Under the pieces are notes generated by a model. That model saw only the letters and a program-made list of their open reading frames with translations, did not search any database and was not told where the DNA came from. Both the position numbers and the translations under genes were made by a program. Shown here one piece after another: positions 34,691 through 43,037 of a stretch of DNA of 64,000 bases. This stretch comes from a virus: positions 1 to 64,000 of the IMG/VR virus record IMGVR_UViG_3300046542_000335. One strand, written 5' to 3'. Positions within the stretch are counted from its first letter, which is position 1. Each line of letters starts with the position of its first letter.

Positions 34691-35036
34691 GTTGGTGTTG
34701 ATCCATGATTACGGCCTGAGGGATTTCGTATCCCTTCAGGATGTCCAGCACACGCTGGGTAAGTTGAGCGTCATGTTCCAGAAGGATATAGAAGGAGACG
34801 TATCGGACAAGCCCTACTCGCTGGGGCTTTATCTGGGGTGGGATAACCTGGATCTCCTGTCCGTGCACCTCGGTCCGTATTCCCAGGAACAGAAGTTGTT
34901 TCGTATCCTGTGCGATCACTTATATGGCGTTTACTCACTTGGTTCAATTTACACGCTCCAGGCGACCCAGTTCAAGCGAGCGGGGCCATTTCTATTACTG
35001 TCAGTTGATACGAGGTGGAAAATTGGCCACTGGTGA
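34662..35036 (+). CDS. Paralogue array member 7, 124 aa
   Basis: ATG 34662 (MTGLTRTTRELVLIHDY) with GGAG five bases before it. Opening ELVLIHDYGLRDFV, helical core, closing ATQFKRAGPFLLLSVDTRW. Overlaps member 8 by 14 bases. Confidence 0.55.
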   Translation: MTGLTRTTRELVLIHDYGLRDFVSLQDVQHTLGKLSVMFQKDIEGDVSDKPYSLGLYLGWDNLDLLSVHLGPYSQEQKLFRILCDHLYGVYSLGSIYTLQATQFKRAGPFLLLSVDTRWKIGHW

Positions 35037-35400
35037 CATTGACTTCTGTGTAGTCGATATCACTGAGCCGACCCGAGCACTCATTCGGTATCTGGATGGG
35101 AGGTTAGACGAGTTGAACTATCGTCCTGACCTGGTCATCCAGAAACAAGCCGTCTGGGGACGGCGAATGTCCAATGGTGCTAACCGCGAGAAACTCGCTC
35201 GGGAACTGCGAAGTGATGAGGTGTTTAAATCATTGGGAGCTGCTGAAGTAGCCGCCGATTACTTATTGGATGAGTACTACCCTGCGCTCGAGAGTATCTT
35301 CAGACACGTTGGTCTGCATGCAGCCGCCGTACATCTTGTGCGATTAACCATTTCCAATTCACGTCAAATCCATGCCAGAGTTTTGGTGGCCTGTATCTGA
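35023..35400 (+). CDS. Paralogue array member 8, TTG start, 125 aa
   Basis: TTG 35023 is preceded by GAGGTGG and starts the product just before the conserved opening DFCVVDITEPTRALIRYL. A longer frame from ATG 34924 would overlap member 7 by 113 bases. Closing part HLVRLTISNSRQIHARVLVA. The start fits the rule seen in the other members, where translation begins a few residues before the opening strand. Confidence 0.5.
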   Translation: MATGDIDFCVVDITEPTRALIRYLDGRLDELNYRPDLVIQKQAVWGRRMSNGANREKLARELRSDEVFKSLGAAEVAADYLLDEYYPALESIFRHVGLHAAAVHLVRLTISNSRQIHARVLVACI

Positions 35401-35420
35401 CGTACCCCTGGACCACTGCC

Positions 35421-35780
35421 ATGAGCTACTACATACTGGGACATTCCCCGAAACTAGGATCGATGTTAACCACGCTGGTCTGGGACCTCGTGCGGAATGA
35501 CCCTGTTCTCGGGGAGGTTCCGCGGAGACTCTCCAAGAAATCAGTAGCTTTCAAGGAGTGCTGGGATTTCGTTCTCGAAAGCCTGGTCCAAGGTGAAGGT
35601 TATCTTGACAGCCTGGGTATTGACCTGGATCCACTCTGGGACAACATCGACCACGACGAGTTGGAATCAGTCCTGTCCGTAGGACTGGTACACAAACTCG
35701 AGATGGTTGAACACGGTTACTTCAGCGCCCTGTTAATGGAGACACCTTTAAATGCAGTTGAATTCCGATGCACTCAATAA
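35421..35780 (+). CDS. Paralogue array member 9, 119 aa
   Basis: ATG 35421 (MSYYILGHSPKLGSML) with a weak RBS (TGGACC). Helical core (LSKKSVAFKECWDFVLESLV), closing LVHKLEMVEHGYFSALLMET. Overlaps the next gene by 29 bases. Last member of the array by this pattern. Confidence 0.5.
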   Translation: MSYYILGHSPKLGSMLTTLVWDLVRNDPVLGEVPRRLSKKSVAFKECWDFVLESLVQGEGYLDSLGIDLDPLWDNIDHDELESVLSVGLVHKLEMVEHGYFSALLMETPLNAVEFRCTQ

Positions 35781-36144
35781 GACGATTACCTTCGACACGT
35801 ACGAAGGTGTTCGTTACAAGAACTTGCGCTTCGTGGCCATCCTGGATGCCGCCACTGTAACAGCCCTGGGCTTCGATGCTCCGGCGAAGCACATGCAGAA
35901 CTACCCTTACCTCCCACCAGGGGTATCGGACTCGTACACGGGCTACAGCTACGCCAAGCTGATCAATGCCAATAACGAGACCATCTACATGGGCGTTCCT
36001 TGGGTCAAGCCTTCCTCCATCACGGAGAATGCCAACCCGGTGCGACTGATCACCCTCCGCAACTCTGACGATAATACGTTGGCGTCCCTGCGGTCGATGA
36101 TGATCGCCCATGGCATTGAAGACTTCACCATCGAAACAAAGTGA
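35752..36144 (+). CDS. Hypothetical protein, 130 aa
   Basis: ATG 35752 with GGAG upstream. Starts MQLNSDALNKTITFDTYEG and is beta-rich with Pro/Tyr/Asn-rich loops. It does not show the opening and closing pattern of the array before it. Two Ile/Thr/Glu-rich strands near the end (NPVRLITLRNSDDNTLASL). No family recognised. Last gene of the long operon; a strong terminator follows. Confidence 0.55.
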   Translation: MQLNSDALNKTITFDTYEGVRYKNLRFVAILDAATVTALGFDAPAKHMQNYPYLPPGVSDSYTGYSYAKLINANNETIYMGVPWVKPSSITENANPVRLITLRNSDDNTLASLRSMMIAHGIEDFTIETK

Positions 36145-36151
36145 CATATAG

Positions 36152-36194
36152 CCCACCTGCCTGACGGCGGGTGGGTTTGTGCCCTTTCTTTTTT
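36152..36194 (+). terminator. Rho-independent terminator
   Basis: CCCACCTGCC-TGAC-GGCGGGTGGG, then TTTGTGCCCTTTCTTTTTTT. Confidence 0.88.
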
Positions 36195-36243
36195 TACTAG
36201 GCGTACTTACGTAATGTAGAGCAATGTACCCCTGGAGCAATAG

Positions 36244-38364
36244 ATGAACCCATTTCTTCTTCCCCTCGACGAATATAACCGCAATCTGGATGTCCGTCAG
36301 GGCTACATCGAACAAACTGCCAAGTACATCTCGTTGCAATTAAAGAAGCCGCTGTCCGAGTGTCTCGACTACGTCAAGAAAGAGACCCGTCGCGGTGGTA
36401 AGTTCGAGTTCAAAGATCCACAAATGCTACAACTGGTCCGTAAAGGTCCGGGTCACCGTGAACCGGAAGAGACCACCTTCCTGGGTTACGTGAACGAGGT
36501 GATCGATACCAACCGTATCCTTTCCCCGTCCATGGTGATCTACGAGCGTCCTGAGGTTGAGAAGTCCGTAACCGCCGAATGGCAGGACGACAACATCGCC
36601 GCTCGTAAGCGCTCCAAGAAGCGCATGTTCGTCTTGAAGCAAGAAGGGGACGTACTGGGCAGTCAACTGGCCGACTATGACCAAAACGCCCGTAAGATCC
36701 GAATCAACTCCGTGTCCGGTATGCGTGGCTTTGAGGGTAACCCTCTGTTCATCGCCACTGGCCACTCCAGCCTGACATCTCTGTGCCGTGCAGCAGCAGG
36801 TTACGGTAACGCTACGGTAGAGCGTTTCCTGGCTGGTTCCCGTCATTACCACACGCCAGAGATCGCCAAGGCCAACATCGTGGCAGTCTGCACCATCGAG
36901 AAGCGCGCAGCGTTTGCTGACGTGATCGATAAGTACGGGATCAACTACCCAACCGTAGACCAAGTCTGCAAGATGATCTCCCGTTCGACTGACCTCTACT
37001 GGAGCGACGTCACCGAAGATGCCATCATCCGTTCGGCGGTAGAAGGCATGACCGCTCTGGAACGTGCGATCTTCTGTTACTCCGGCGACATGTACCACTT
37101 GGCTCAGTACAACGACCAAGTGATCCGTGACATGCTGACCACTCTGATCGCAATCGACATCAGCGACGTTCCTGACGTTGTAACTGACGACGTGATCAAA
37201 GGCATGGATCCTACTGACCTGGCCTATGTGAACGCCCTGTGCGCTACAGTGCTGCGTGGGTCGACTTACGACCGGGTTAAGGCAAACGATCCAGTGGGTT
37301 GGCAAACGATCGGTAAGGTGGCGTGGAAGGTCCAGCAGGGTCTGAATCACTACGCTGACTTCATCACTATGTTCTTTGCGACTTCCCACCTCCCACCAAC
37401 CGTAGCCTCGTTGAAATCCATTCAGCGCCGGGTATGTTTGGCAGCGGATACCGACTCCTCCATCTTTACCTGCGAAGGTTGGGTTGAATGGTACTCGGGT
37501 AACCTGATGCGTGGGGAAGAACAGGACCGTATCTGGTACCTGGCTACTTACATGGTCTGCCAGTGCATCGCTCACTCGTTGGCTAAGCTGTCCACCAACA
37601 TTGGCGTTGAGAAGTCCCAGACCTTCCGTCTGGCAATGAAGAACGAGTACGCGTTCCCTCAGTTCGCATTGACGAATCTGGCGAAGCACTACTACTCCAC
37701 CATGTCCATGCGGGAAGGTAACGTCTATAAAGAGCTGGAGATGGAGACCAAGGGCGTGGAGCTGCGTGGTTCGACTTCGCAGAAGCACATCCTGAAAGCC
37801 ACTGCGGACTTGATGGAATCGACCCTCCATGCGGTGAACGAAGGCAAGAAGCTCAATGCCGGCGATACACTGAAACTGGTGGCGAACTCTGAGCTGGAAT
37901 GCGTCCGGTCTATCCTGCGGGGTGAGTACACCTTCCTGAAGTCGGACAACATCAAGCCAGACAGTAAGAAGATGCCTTACCATGAACTGTGGCAAGACGT
38001 GTTCGGTCCGAAGTACGGCAAGATGACTGAGCCTCCGTACGCTTGCGTGAAGCTGTCCCTCGACCTGAGCAACCAAACAGCCCTCAAGGCTTGGCTGGCT
38101 GACCTGGAAGACCGGGAGTTCGCTGAACGGATGGCGCTGTGGTGCTCCCGTTACAACCGCAAAGACCTGAACACCATCCTGTTGCCGACTCAGGCGATCC
38201 GTAGCTGTGGTCTGCCGATTGAGATCCAACAGGCAGCCAACATCCGCAAACTGGCCTACCAGATCAACTCCGGCTTCTACCGGATCCTGGAATCCATGGG
38301 CCTGTTCATTGTGGACAGAAACAACCTGCGTCTGGTGTACGACTTCTTGGGGCTTGAGCCATGA
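36244..38364 (+). CDS. Family B DNA polymerase, C-terminal (palm-thumb) part
   Basis: 706 aa. Seen: motif B-like RKIRINSVSG at 150-159 followed by a helix (compare K-x3-NS-x-YG), motif C AADTDSSIF with D402-T403-D404 (compare YxDTDS), and a thumb-type segment near 478-515 (LAKHYYSTM ... ETKGVELRGS, compare KKRY...KGvelvR). Missing: any exonuclease domain and motif A (SLYPSII), so this is only part of a split polymerase whose N-terminal partner lies outside the window. Motifs B and C are about 245 residues apart instead of about 60, so a large insertion sits between them. GGAG upstream of ATG 36244; overlaps the next gene (ATGA). Confidence 0.75.
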   Translation: MNPFLLPLDEYNRNLDVRQGYIEQTAKYISLQLKKPLSECLDYVKKETRRGGKFEFKDPQMLQLVRKGPGHREPEETTFLGYVNEVIDTNRILSPSMVIYERPEVEKSVTAEWQDDNIAARKRSKKRMFVLKQEGDVLGSQLADYDQNARKIRINSVSGMRGFEGNPLFIATGHSSLTSLCRAAAGYGNATVERFLAGSRHYHTPEIAKANIVAVCTIEKRAAFADVIDKYGINYPTVDQVCKMISRSTDLYWSDVTEDAIIRSAVEGMTALERAIFCYSGDMYHLAQYNDQVIRDMLTTLIAIDISDVPDVVTDDVIKGMDPTDLAYVNALCATVLRGSTYDRVKANDPVGWQTIGKVAWKVQQGLNHYADFITMFFATSHLPPTVASLKSIQRRVCLAADTDSSIFTCEGWVEWYSGNLMRGEEQDRIWYLATYMVCQCIAHSLAKLSTNIGVEKSQTFRLAMKNEYAFPQFALTNLAKHYYSTMSMREGNVYKELEMETKGVELRGSTSQKHILKATADLMESTLHAVNEGKKLNAGDTLKLVANSELECVRSILRGEYTFLKSDNIKPDSKKMPYHELWQDVFGPKYGKMTEPPYACVKLSLDLSNQTALKAWLADLEDREFAERMALWCSRYNRKDLNTILLPTQAIRSCGLPIEIQQAANIRKLAYQINSGFYRILESMGLFIVDRNNLRLVYDFLGLEP

Positions 38365-39071
38365 GCGAAGATGACGAATATACTGACTACCTGAATGCGC
38401 TCGGCAAATTGGAGGCGTGTCCGGCAGGGCGGTACTTGATCGACCTGAACCAGCGCATTAGTACAGATTTCTTCAAGTGCCGCTGCGGTGCTGCTGAGAC
38501 AAGGGCGCTGGGTGAGCTTGAAGCTTTCTGCACAGTGAAGGACTACAAGGTCGTCGAGGGTCTCCGTAAGAAGGATATCCCGTGCGAGTGCACACCGGGT
38601 GCCTTCGCCAGGAGACTTGCTGCCGAAAGGGTCCCAATGGTGGTCTTGCCTCAGAGTGAACCTCACCCGGATGAGAGGAAGTACCGTCGTCGAGAAGAAC
38701 GGGAGTACGGTGGCGTCAAGTACTACTGTTACTTCTACGGTGACGATTGGCTCACGAGGAAGATCCAGGAAGTCAGGGAAAACCCGGTAAAGGACTTCTT
38801 GGCCGATTGGACCAACCCTGATCCGCTGTCCTTCGGCATCCATCATCACGTCCCAGAGTTCCCATCCTTCCTCGATATCGCTAAGAATGGCGTACGAATG
38901 AAAGATCGACCTATCGCGAGGCCTAGTCCGGAGGCTGTCGCCGCCATTACCGATGCGCATACAGGCGTAACCCAAAGCCTCAACGATGCGCTGAAAGAGG
39001 TGCGGCATAAAGGGGAGAGTTTCCCCTCCCCATTTTTAACCCATGTCTACACGGTGAATCCGGATGAGTGA
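38361..39071 (+). CDS. Hypothetical Cys-containing protein, 236 aa
   Basis: ATG overlaps the polymerase stop (ATGA), so translation is coupled. Contains FKCRCG and CECTPG about 45 residues apart, possible zinc ligands, and a basic Arg/Tyr-rich middle (RKYRRREEREYGG). A terminator-like hairpin with a T-run lies inside its 3' end. May assist the polymerase, from its context only. Confidence 0.55.
   Translation: MSEDDEYTDYLNALGKLEACPAGRYLIDLNQRISTDFFKCRCGAAETRALGELEAFCTVKDYKVVEGLRKKDIPCECTPGAFARRLAAERVPMVVLPQSEPHPDERKYRRREEREYGGVKYYCYFYGDDWLTRKIQEVRENPVKDFLADWTNPDPLSFGIHHHVPEFPSFLDIAKNGVRMKDRPIARPSPEAVAAITDAHTGVTQSLNDALKEVRHKGESFPSPFLTHVYTVNPDE
39011..39036 (+). terminator. Terminator-like hairpin inside a reading frame
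   Basis: GCATAAA-GGGGAGAGTTTCCCC-TCCCCATTTTT: same layout as intergenic terminators here, but inside the last 20 codons of the 236-aa gene. Confidence 0.4.
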
Positions 39072-39570
39072 AGTGTACCGATACAACGAAGGTGAGGCGG
39101 AGAAGTCGAAAGACATGATGGCCTTGCTGATCGAAGGCCTCAGAGCCTCCTGCTACGCCAGAAGTAAACCGACCGCCCTTGGGCCAACATCCCTAGCAAG
39201 GGCTGCGCGCTTCAACTTCGGTGGTGACTGGGATTTCGTAATGGAACCCGGTATCGCCGTGACCCGTAAACTCAGTGTCGAGCTGGATCCTAACGACCCA
39301 GATCCGTTGGGTACCTGCCTACTCCTCAAGAAGGCGAGCGATGATGCCATCCGCAAGCGCACCATTGAGGAGCTCATCCTACCGGACCTGCAAGCCATGT
39401 ACGCCCCAGACCTGGATTGGCACAAGGCGCTCCAGAAGCAGATCGCCGAAGCCATGGGTCTACCGGCACACTTCCTGGAACCAGTCAAGAAGATAGCCGG
39501 TATGGGACGCTACTACAGCGAATCCATCGGAACGCCTTGGCCAGGGTACTACAGCTTCGAAGAGACGTAA
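39064..39570 (+). CDS. Hypothetical protein, 168 aa
   Basis: ATG 39064 overlaps the end of the preceding gene by 8 bases. Helical soluble protein; SARSKPT-like basic part early, hydrophobic-aromatic end (RYYSESIGTPWPGYYSFEET). Its 3' end overlaps the convergent gene at 39549 by 22 bases. Function unknown. Confidence 0.5.
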   Translation: MSEVYRYNEGEAEKSKDMMALLIEGLRASCYARSKPTALGPTSLARAARFNFGGDWDFVMEPGIAVTRKLSVELDPNDPDPLGTCLLLKKASDDAIRKRTIEELILPDLQAMYAPDLDWHKALQKQIAEAMGLPAHFLEPVKKIAGMGRYYSESIGTPWPGYYSFEET

Positions 39571-40625
39571 CGGACGAAGCGGTCTTCCAAGAAGGCTGCG
39601 TTGTCTGCTGTCTGTCCGGCACTGAAGTACTTGTCCTGCTCAGCCCGGATAACCGTCCGGCGGAGTTTGATCATGGTAGGTAGCATCTTGTCCTCACCCA
39701 CCTTGTCGGCCCAGTAAATGGCCAATGCAGCACGGGATTCCTTTTGGGTCAGAATAGCCCAGAGGATCTGGTGGGTAGGGACTGTGGATGGGAATGCCCC
39801 AGCCTCCAATGCATCCTGACTATAAAGAGTGGGAATGCTTGCCAGGATCTGATTGGCCGTCATACGGCGCGATGCGATCTTGTTGTAGGCATCCTCAATG
39901 ATTTCGTCGGCATGCGTGTCTGTAGGCGTCTGGGCGAACAGGAGGTTGGACTTGACGGAGCATTCCTTACGGAGTCCGCACTTGACCAGCATCTTGTTGA
40001 ACATCACCTGATCCAGGTGGGACTTCATCATCCCTGGGAGTAGCACAGAGGTAATGAAGGTTTCGTTGTTCTCGAATGGGTTGGCTGCTTTCCACATCCG
40101 CCACTGACAGGCCAATAGAGGGATGTCGATGTTTACCACCGCAAGTCCCCGCTTCGAGGTACGGGCTTCGTTCATGACGCCCAACTCGTAGACGGTCAGT
40201 TCGGTGACCGGATGTTCCAGCACTTCAATGGCGGATACTGAGCGCCAGTCTTTCCAGAGGTCCATCCAGTTCCAGTTCTCGGACCGGACAAAGGTGATGA
40301 TCTCTGGGCAGTTATCGTAGAAGTGACCTTCCTTATGGATGCGGCCACGACTATAGGGGGAGGTGATCCCGAGCGTTCCACAGATGCGTTCACAGTCAGT
40401 CGTGACTTGATCGATGTAACCCAGCATGTCCCCGCGGAAAGGTGTCGTGAGGGTGGACAGGAGTTTCATGAGGAGATGGGAGGAAGCCAAACGACCTGAG
40501 ACGGTCTGGCGGAGATCCGTGTACTTCTTGAGGTTCTCAGCCACCCGACCCTGGAGGTAGGTCATTCGGGCGTACTGAAACGGACTGTCATCGAATCCGT
40601 TGGTGCGGTGGAAACTCGTGTTCAT
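39549..40625 (-). CDS. Hypothetical protein, 358 aa
   Basis: Start at 40625 (MNTSFHRTNGFDD); the 30 extra codons back to 40715 run through an AT-rich control region. Helical, soluble, Trp/Arg/Lys-containing. No catalytic motif recognised. It is transcribed away from chmA, with 349 bases of shared noncoding DNA containing palindromes. It overlaps the convergent gene by 22 bases. Confidence 0.5.
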   Translation of the reverse strand: MNTSFHRTNGFDDSPFQYARMTYLQGRVAENLKKYTDLRQTVSGRLASSHLLMKLLSTLTTPFRGDMLGYIDQVTTDCERICGTLGITSPYSRGRIHKEGHFYDNCPEIITFVRSENWNWMDLWKDWRSVSAIEVLEHPVTELTVYELGVMNEARTSKRGLAVVNIDIPLLACQWRMWKAANPFENNETFITSVLLPGMMKSHLDQVMFNKMLVKCGLRKECSVKSNLLFAQTPTDTHADEIIEDAYNKIASRRMTANQILASIPTLYSQDALEAGAFPSTVPTHQILWAILTQKESRAALAIYWADKVGEDKMLPTMIKLRRTVIRAEQDKYFSAGQTADNAAFLEDRFVRYVSSKL

Positions 40626-40778
40626 TTCAGTAATCCATTGAATGTTGTAAAATATTACATACCTGTATGTATAGTATGTAAAATAACTCGCCTGGTGTAA
40701 CAACCGGGCAAGCACCCATGCCGCGTCTATTGCGGTTTGGCTGGAATGGTAGGATCTCGTTGTAAAAATTCACAGACC
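40626..40778. promoter_or_regulatory. Divergent control region upstream of chmA
   Basis: No gene seen. Contains TGTAA-AATA-TTACA (40646-40659), the inverted repeat TACATAC-CT-GTATGTA (40656-40671), ATAGTATG (40671-40678) and TGTAAAAATTCACA (about 40760). Likely operator and promoter elements for the minus-strand gene and for chmA. Confidence 0.5.
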
Positions 40779-40794
40779 TACATTATTCTAGTGA
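40779..40794 (+). promoter_or_regulatory. Candidate early promoter of chmA
   Basis: CACAGACC-TACATTAT-TCTAG-TGA. 14 of 16 core bases or more match the copy at 50175 (TACATTAT-ACTAG-TGA). It leaves a leader of roughly 180 nt before chmA. Confidence 0.65.
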
Positions 40795-40974
40795 CACAGA
40801 CCGCAACTGTTGTTAACCCGCAGTCCGCTAGTACAACGGATGAGTAGGCCCAGTGTCTACGACGGTAGAAATCCCACTGGGAACCTTCAATAGCGATACG
40901 AAGGAATCGTACTGAATTCTGGGAATAGGTCCCACTCGCTGAATAAAACGTGTATACACATCTGGAGATGCAAC
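40795..40974 (+). other. Long structured 5' leader of chmA
   Basis: About 180 nt with no good gene. CCCAGTG (40849) can pair with CACTGGG (40875), and further short inverted repeats follow (CTTC...GAAG; GATACGA...TCGTAC). Ends with TGGAGATGCAAC before the chmA ATG. Possible translational control or mRNA stabilisation. Confidence 0.4.
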
Positions 40975-42954
40975 ATGAGCGATACTTTTGTAACTGACGC
41001 ACCTGCTTCCGAGCCACGTCGTGAAGATACCCGTTCCGAGCTGCGCGAAGATACCCGCCGCGACGAACGTGATTCCCGCGATGGTGACCGTGGCAGCCGT
41101 GGTCGTCGCGATGAGAATCGTGATACCCAGGTGACCTTCGCTGACATGTCGCGTCTGCAAGCCCGTCCTTCCATGGGCGGCCTCAGCGACGCGGTACTGG
41201 CCACGCTGGTCAACACCTTCGAGAACGCCAAGTCGTACGACAAGCCGGGCGTTCCTGCTGAAACCAAGCGCAACCTGTTCAAGGTCATCCCGATGGATGG
41301 CTCGCTGGCACGTTCTTCGCAATCCAGCCTGCTGGTGGTTCTGCCTGCTGTAATCGGTGCCGAGCGTTTCGCACTGACCTACATCCTGCTGATCGAACAA
41401 TCCGGCGATGTACAAACCCGTCCGTTGATCGAACGCGGCGAAACGTTTGATGCTCTGGTTCTGCCAGAAGATCACCTGACCGAAACGTACATCAACATCG
41501 TACGTGATCAGGCAGCTGCTGCCGTTGGCGGCGTGGCTCGTGTTGTTGGCAATCAGGTTATCCTGGCTGACACCTTCACGCACCGCACCGAGAAAGAGAT
41601 GGAGCAGATCATTGCTCACATCTACGATAATGCCTTCGAGGCGATCTGCGGGTTCCGCGAGAACATGATCGACGCCAAGTCGGGCGTTCGTTCCTCGCAG
41701 TTCCGTGTTAGCCCGGACAAGATGGGTAAAGGCTCCCGCCTGGAAGTTTCGTTCGACTACACCGGTAAGCAAGTGGTTGATACCTCTGGCCTGCCGATCC
41801 GTAGCGACGTGACCACCAACCTGTACTACTCCGAGCCGAACGGCGACGACAACCTGTTCTCCCGTACCAAAATGGGCGACATTCGCTGCGGCCTGGACCT
41901 GTTCGTCTCCTACGACGAGAAGGGCGAAAGCGAGCAACGTCGTTTCGGCGGTCGTCGCCGTCGTGGTCGTGATCTGGAATCTCCGTTCTGGCAAGCAGTG
42001 TTGAACATCAACTCTGTTGGCTCGGGCGACTTCCCGTACTCGCTGGAACTGGCGCAACTGCTGATCGCTCAGTCGGTGCAACAGTCCAACGATTACCGTT
42101 GGGCCACCATGCTGCGTCCGCGTAGCACCATGGCAGAAGGTCTGAAGCCTCTGATGTCGCTGGGCCATCTGTTCCTGATGAACCCGGACGAAGAAGCTGC
42201 ATGCGTTGCCAAGGACATCGGTCCGAACATCAACGACAACGACCTGGCCGATTACCTCGACCTGACCGTCAAGCCGGACATCGCCTTCGGCATGACCGTT
42301 CCATCCTCGGGCGAGAAGTCCTGGGTACTGTCGATCTACGAGCGCATTGCGATCGCAGAGCCTGGCAGCGAGCTGGACGATCTGATCGACCTGCTGCACG
42401 CCTCGGCTGACGTGCTGACCGGCAACCGCTTCAGCGCGGCGCTGGAGAAGCGTAACCTGGGTAACGACTACCGTCCGGTGTACACCACCGGTAGCCGTGC
42501 TCTGCTGGGCACCTGGTTGGACGAGAACCAGAACCGTCGTGACGTCCGTGAATGGAACGTCCCTGCGTTGCTGGCTCGTGTTGGCGAGAAGAACCTGGAT
42601 CTGGTATCGGACTTCCAGGCTACTTTCGAAGACACCCGTCGTTCGATCGAGTTCAACCTGGCTGAGCGTTACGCGATCCTGCGTAAAGTGGTTCCTGGTC
42701 TGCACGTTACCGGCACTGCCGAGCAACTGGCGTTCGACCTGGACTACCTGATCGCTCTGCAAGACGCGCTGGATGGTGCGAAGATGTCTCCGCACGTTTC
42801 GTCCAACGATGGTCTGTCGACTCGTCGCTCGATCGGTCACGATGGCTACAGCCGCTACGCTACCAGCGAAATCGGTCGTACCCGTCGCAACCGTAACGAC
42901 GACAACGTCGACCGTCGCGGTCGTCGTCCGTACAACGGTGGCAACTACTACTAA
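40975..42954 (+). CDS. chmA: Chimallin (ChmA), phage nucleus shell protein
   Basis: Major protein that assembles the protein shell around replicating phage DNA. 659 aa (201phi2-1 gp105 is 631 aa). Seen: a core segment VVDTSGLPIRSD that matches DTVGNPIRAD in 201phi2-1 ChmA as I recall it; and a segment with FWQAVLNI...ELAQLLIAQSV...RWATMLRP...LKPLMSLGHL that follows the same pattern as ChmA. The RNAP beta' N-terminal gene follows directly, the phiKZ gp54-gp55 order. Odd: the first 50 residues are extremely Arg/Asp/Glu-rich (RRDERDSRDGDRGSRGRR), and the C-terminus is an Arg/Asn/Gly/Tyr-rich tail, both probably flexible linkers between lattice subunits. GGAG upstream; own early-type promoter and terminator. 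Confidence 0.85.
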   Translation: MSDTFVTDAPASEPRREDTRSELREDTRRDERDSRDGDRGSRGRRDENRDTQVTFADMSRLQARPSMGGLSDAVLATLVNTFENAKSYDKPGVPAETKRNLFKVIPMDGSLARSSQSSLLVVLPAVIGAERFALTYILLIEQSGDVQTRPLIERGETFDALVLPEDHLTETYINIVRDQAAAAVGGVARVVGNQVILADTFTHRTEKEMEQIIAHIYDNAFEAICGFRENMIDAKSGVRSSQFRVSPDKMGKGSRLEVSFDYTGKQVVDTSGLPIRSDVTTNLYYSEPNGDDNLFSRTKMGDIRCGLDLFVSYDEKGESEQRRFGGRRRRGRDLESPFWQAVLNINSVGSGDFPYSLELAQLLIAQSVQQSNDYRWATMLRPRSTMAEGLKPLMSLGHLFLMNPDEEAACVAKDIGPNINDNDLADYLDLTVKPDIAFGMTVPSSGEKSWVLSIYERIAIAEPGSELDDLIDLLHASADVLTGNRFSAALEKRNLGNDYRPVYTTGSRALLGTWLDENQNRRDVREWNVPALLARVGEKNLDLVSDFQATFEDTRRSIEFNLAERYAILRKVVPGLHVTGTAEQLAFDLDYLIALQDALDGAKMSPHVSSNDGLSTRRSIGHDGYSRYATSEIGRTRRNRNDDNVDRRGRRPYNGGNYY

Positions 42955-42981
42955 GCAACACTAGTAGTAGGTTAATCTGAG

Positions 42982-43013
42982 CGGAGGGGGCAACCCCTCC
43001 GTCTCTATTTTTT
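42982..43013 (+). terminator. Rho-independent terminator after chmA
   Basis: CGGAGGGG-GCAA-CCCCTCCG, then TCTCTATTTTTTATTT. It separates chmA from the RNAP gene. Confidence 0.88.
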
Positions 43014-43037
43014 ATTTATGTCCCACCGGAGAGAAGT

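Noticed and set aside
36203-36216. TACATTAC on the minus strand upstream of the polymerase gene
   Set aside because: Points back into the terminator of the preceding operon and lacks the TGA element.
40840-40893. A 17-codon ORF in the chmA leader (ATG 40840)
   Set aside because: No room for a Shine-Dalgarno (only AACGG directly before the ATG); no sign that it is translated.
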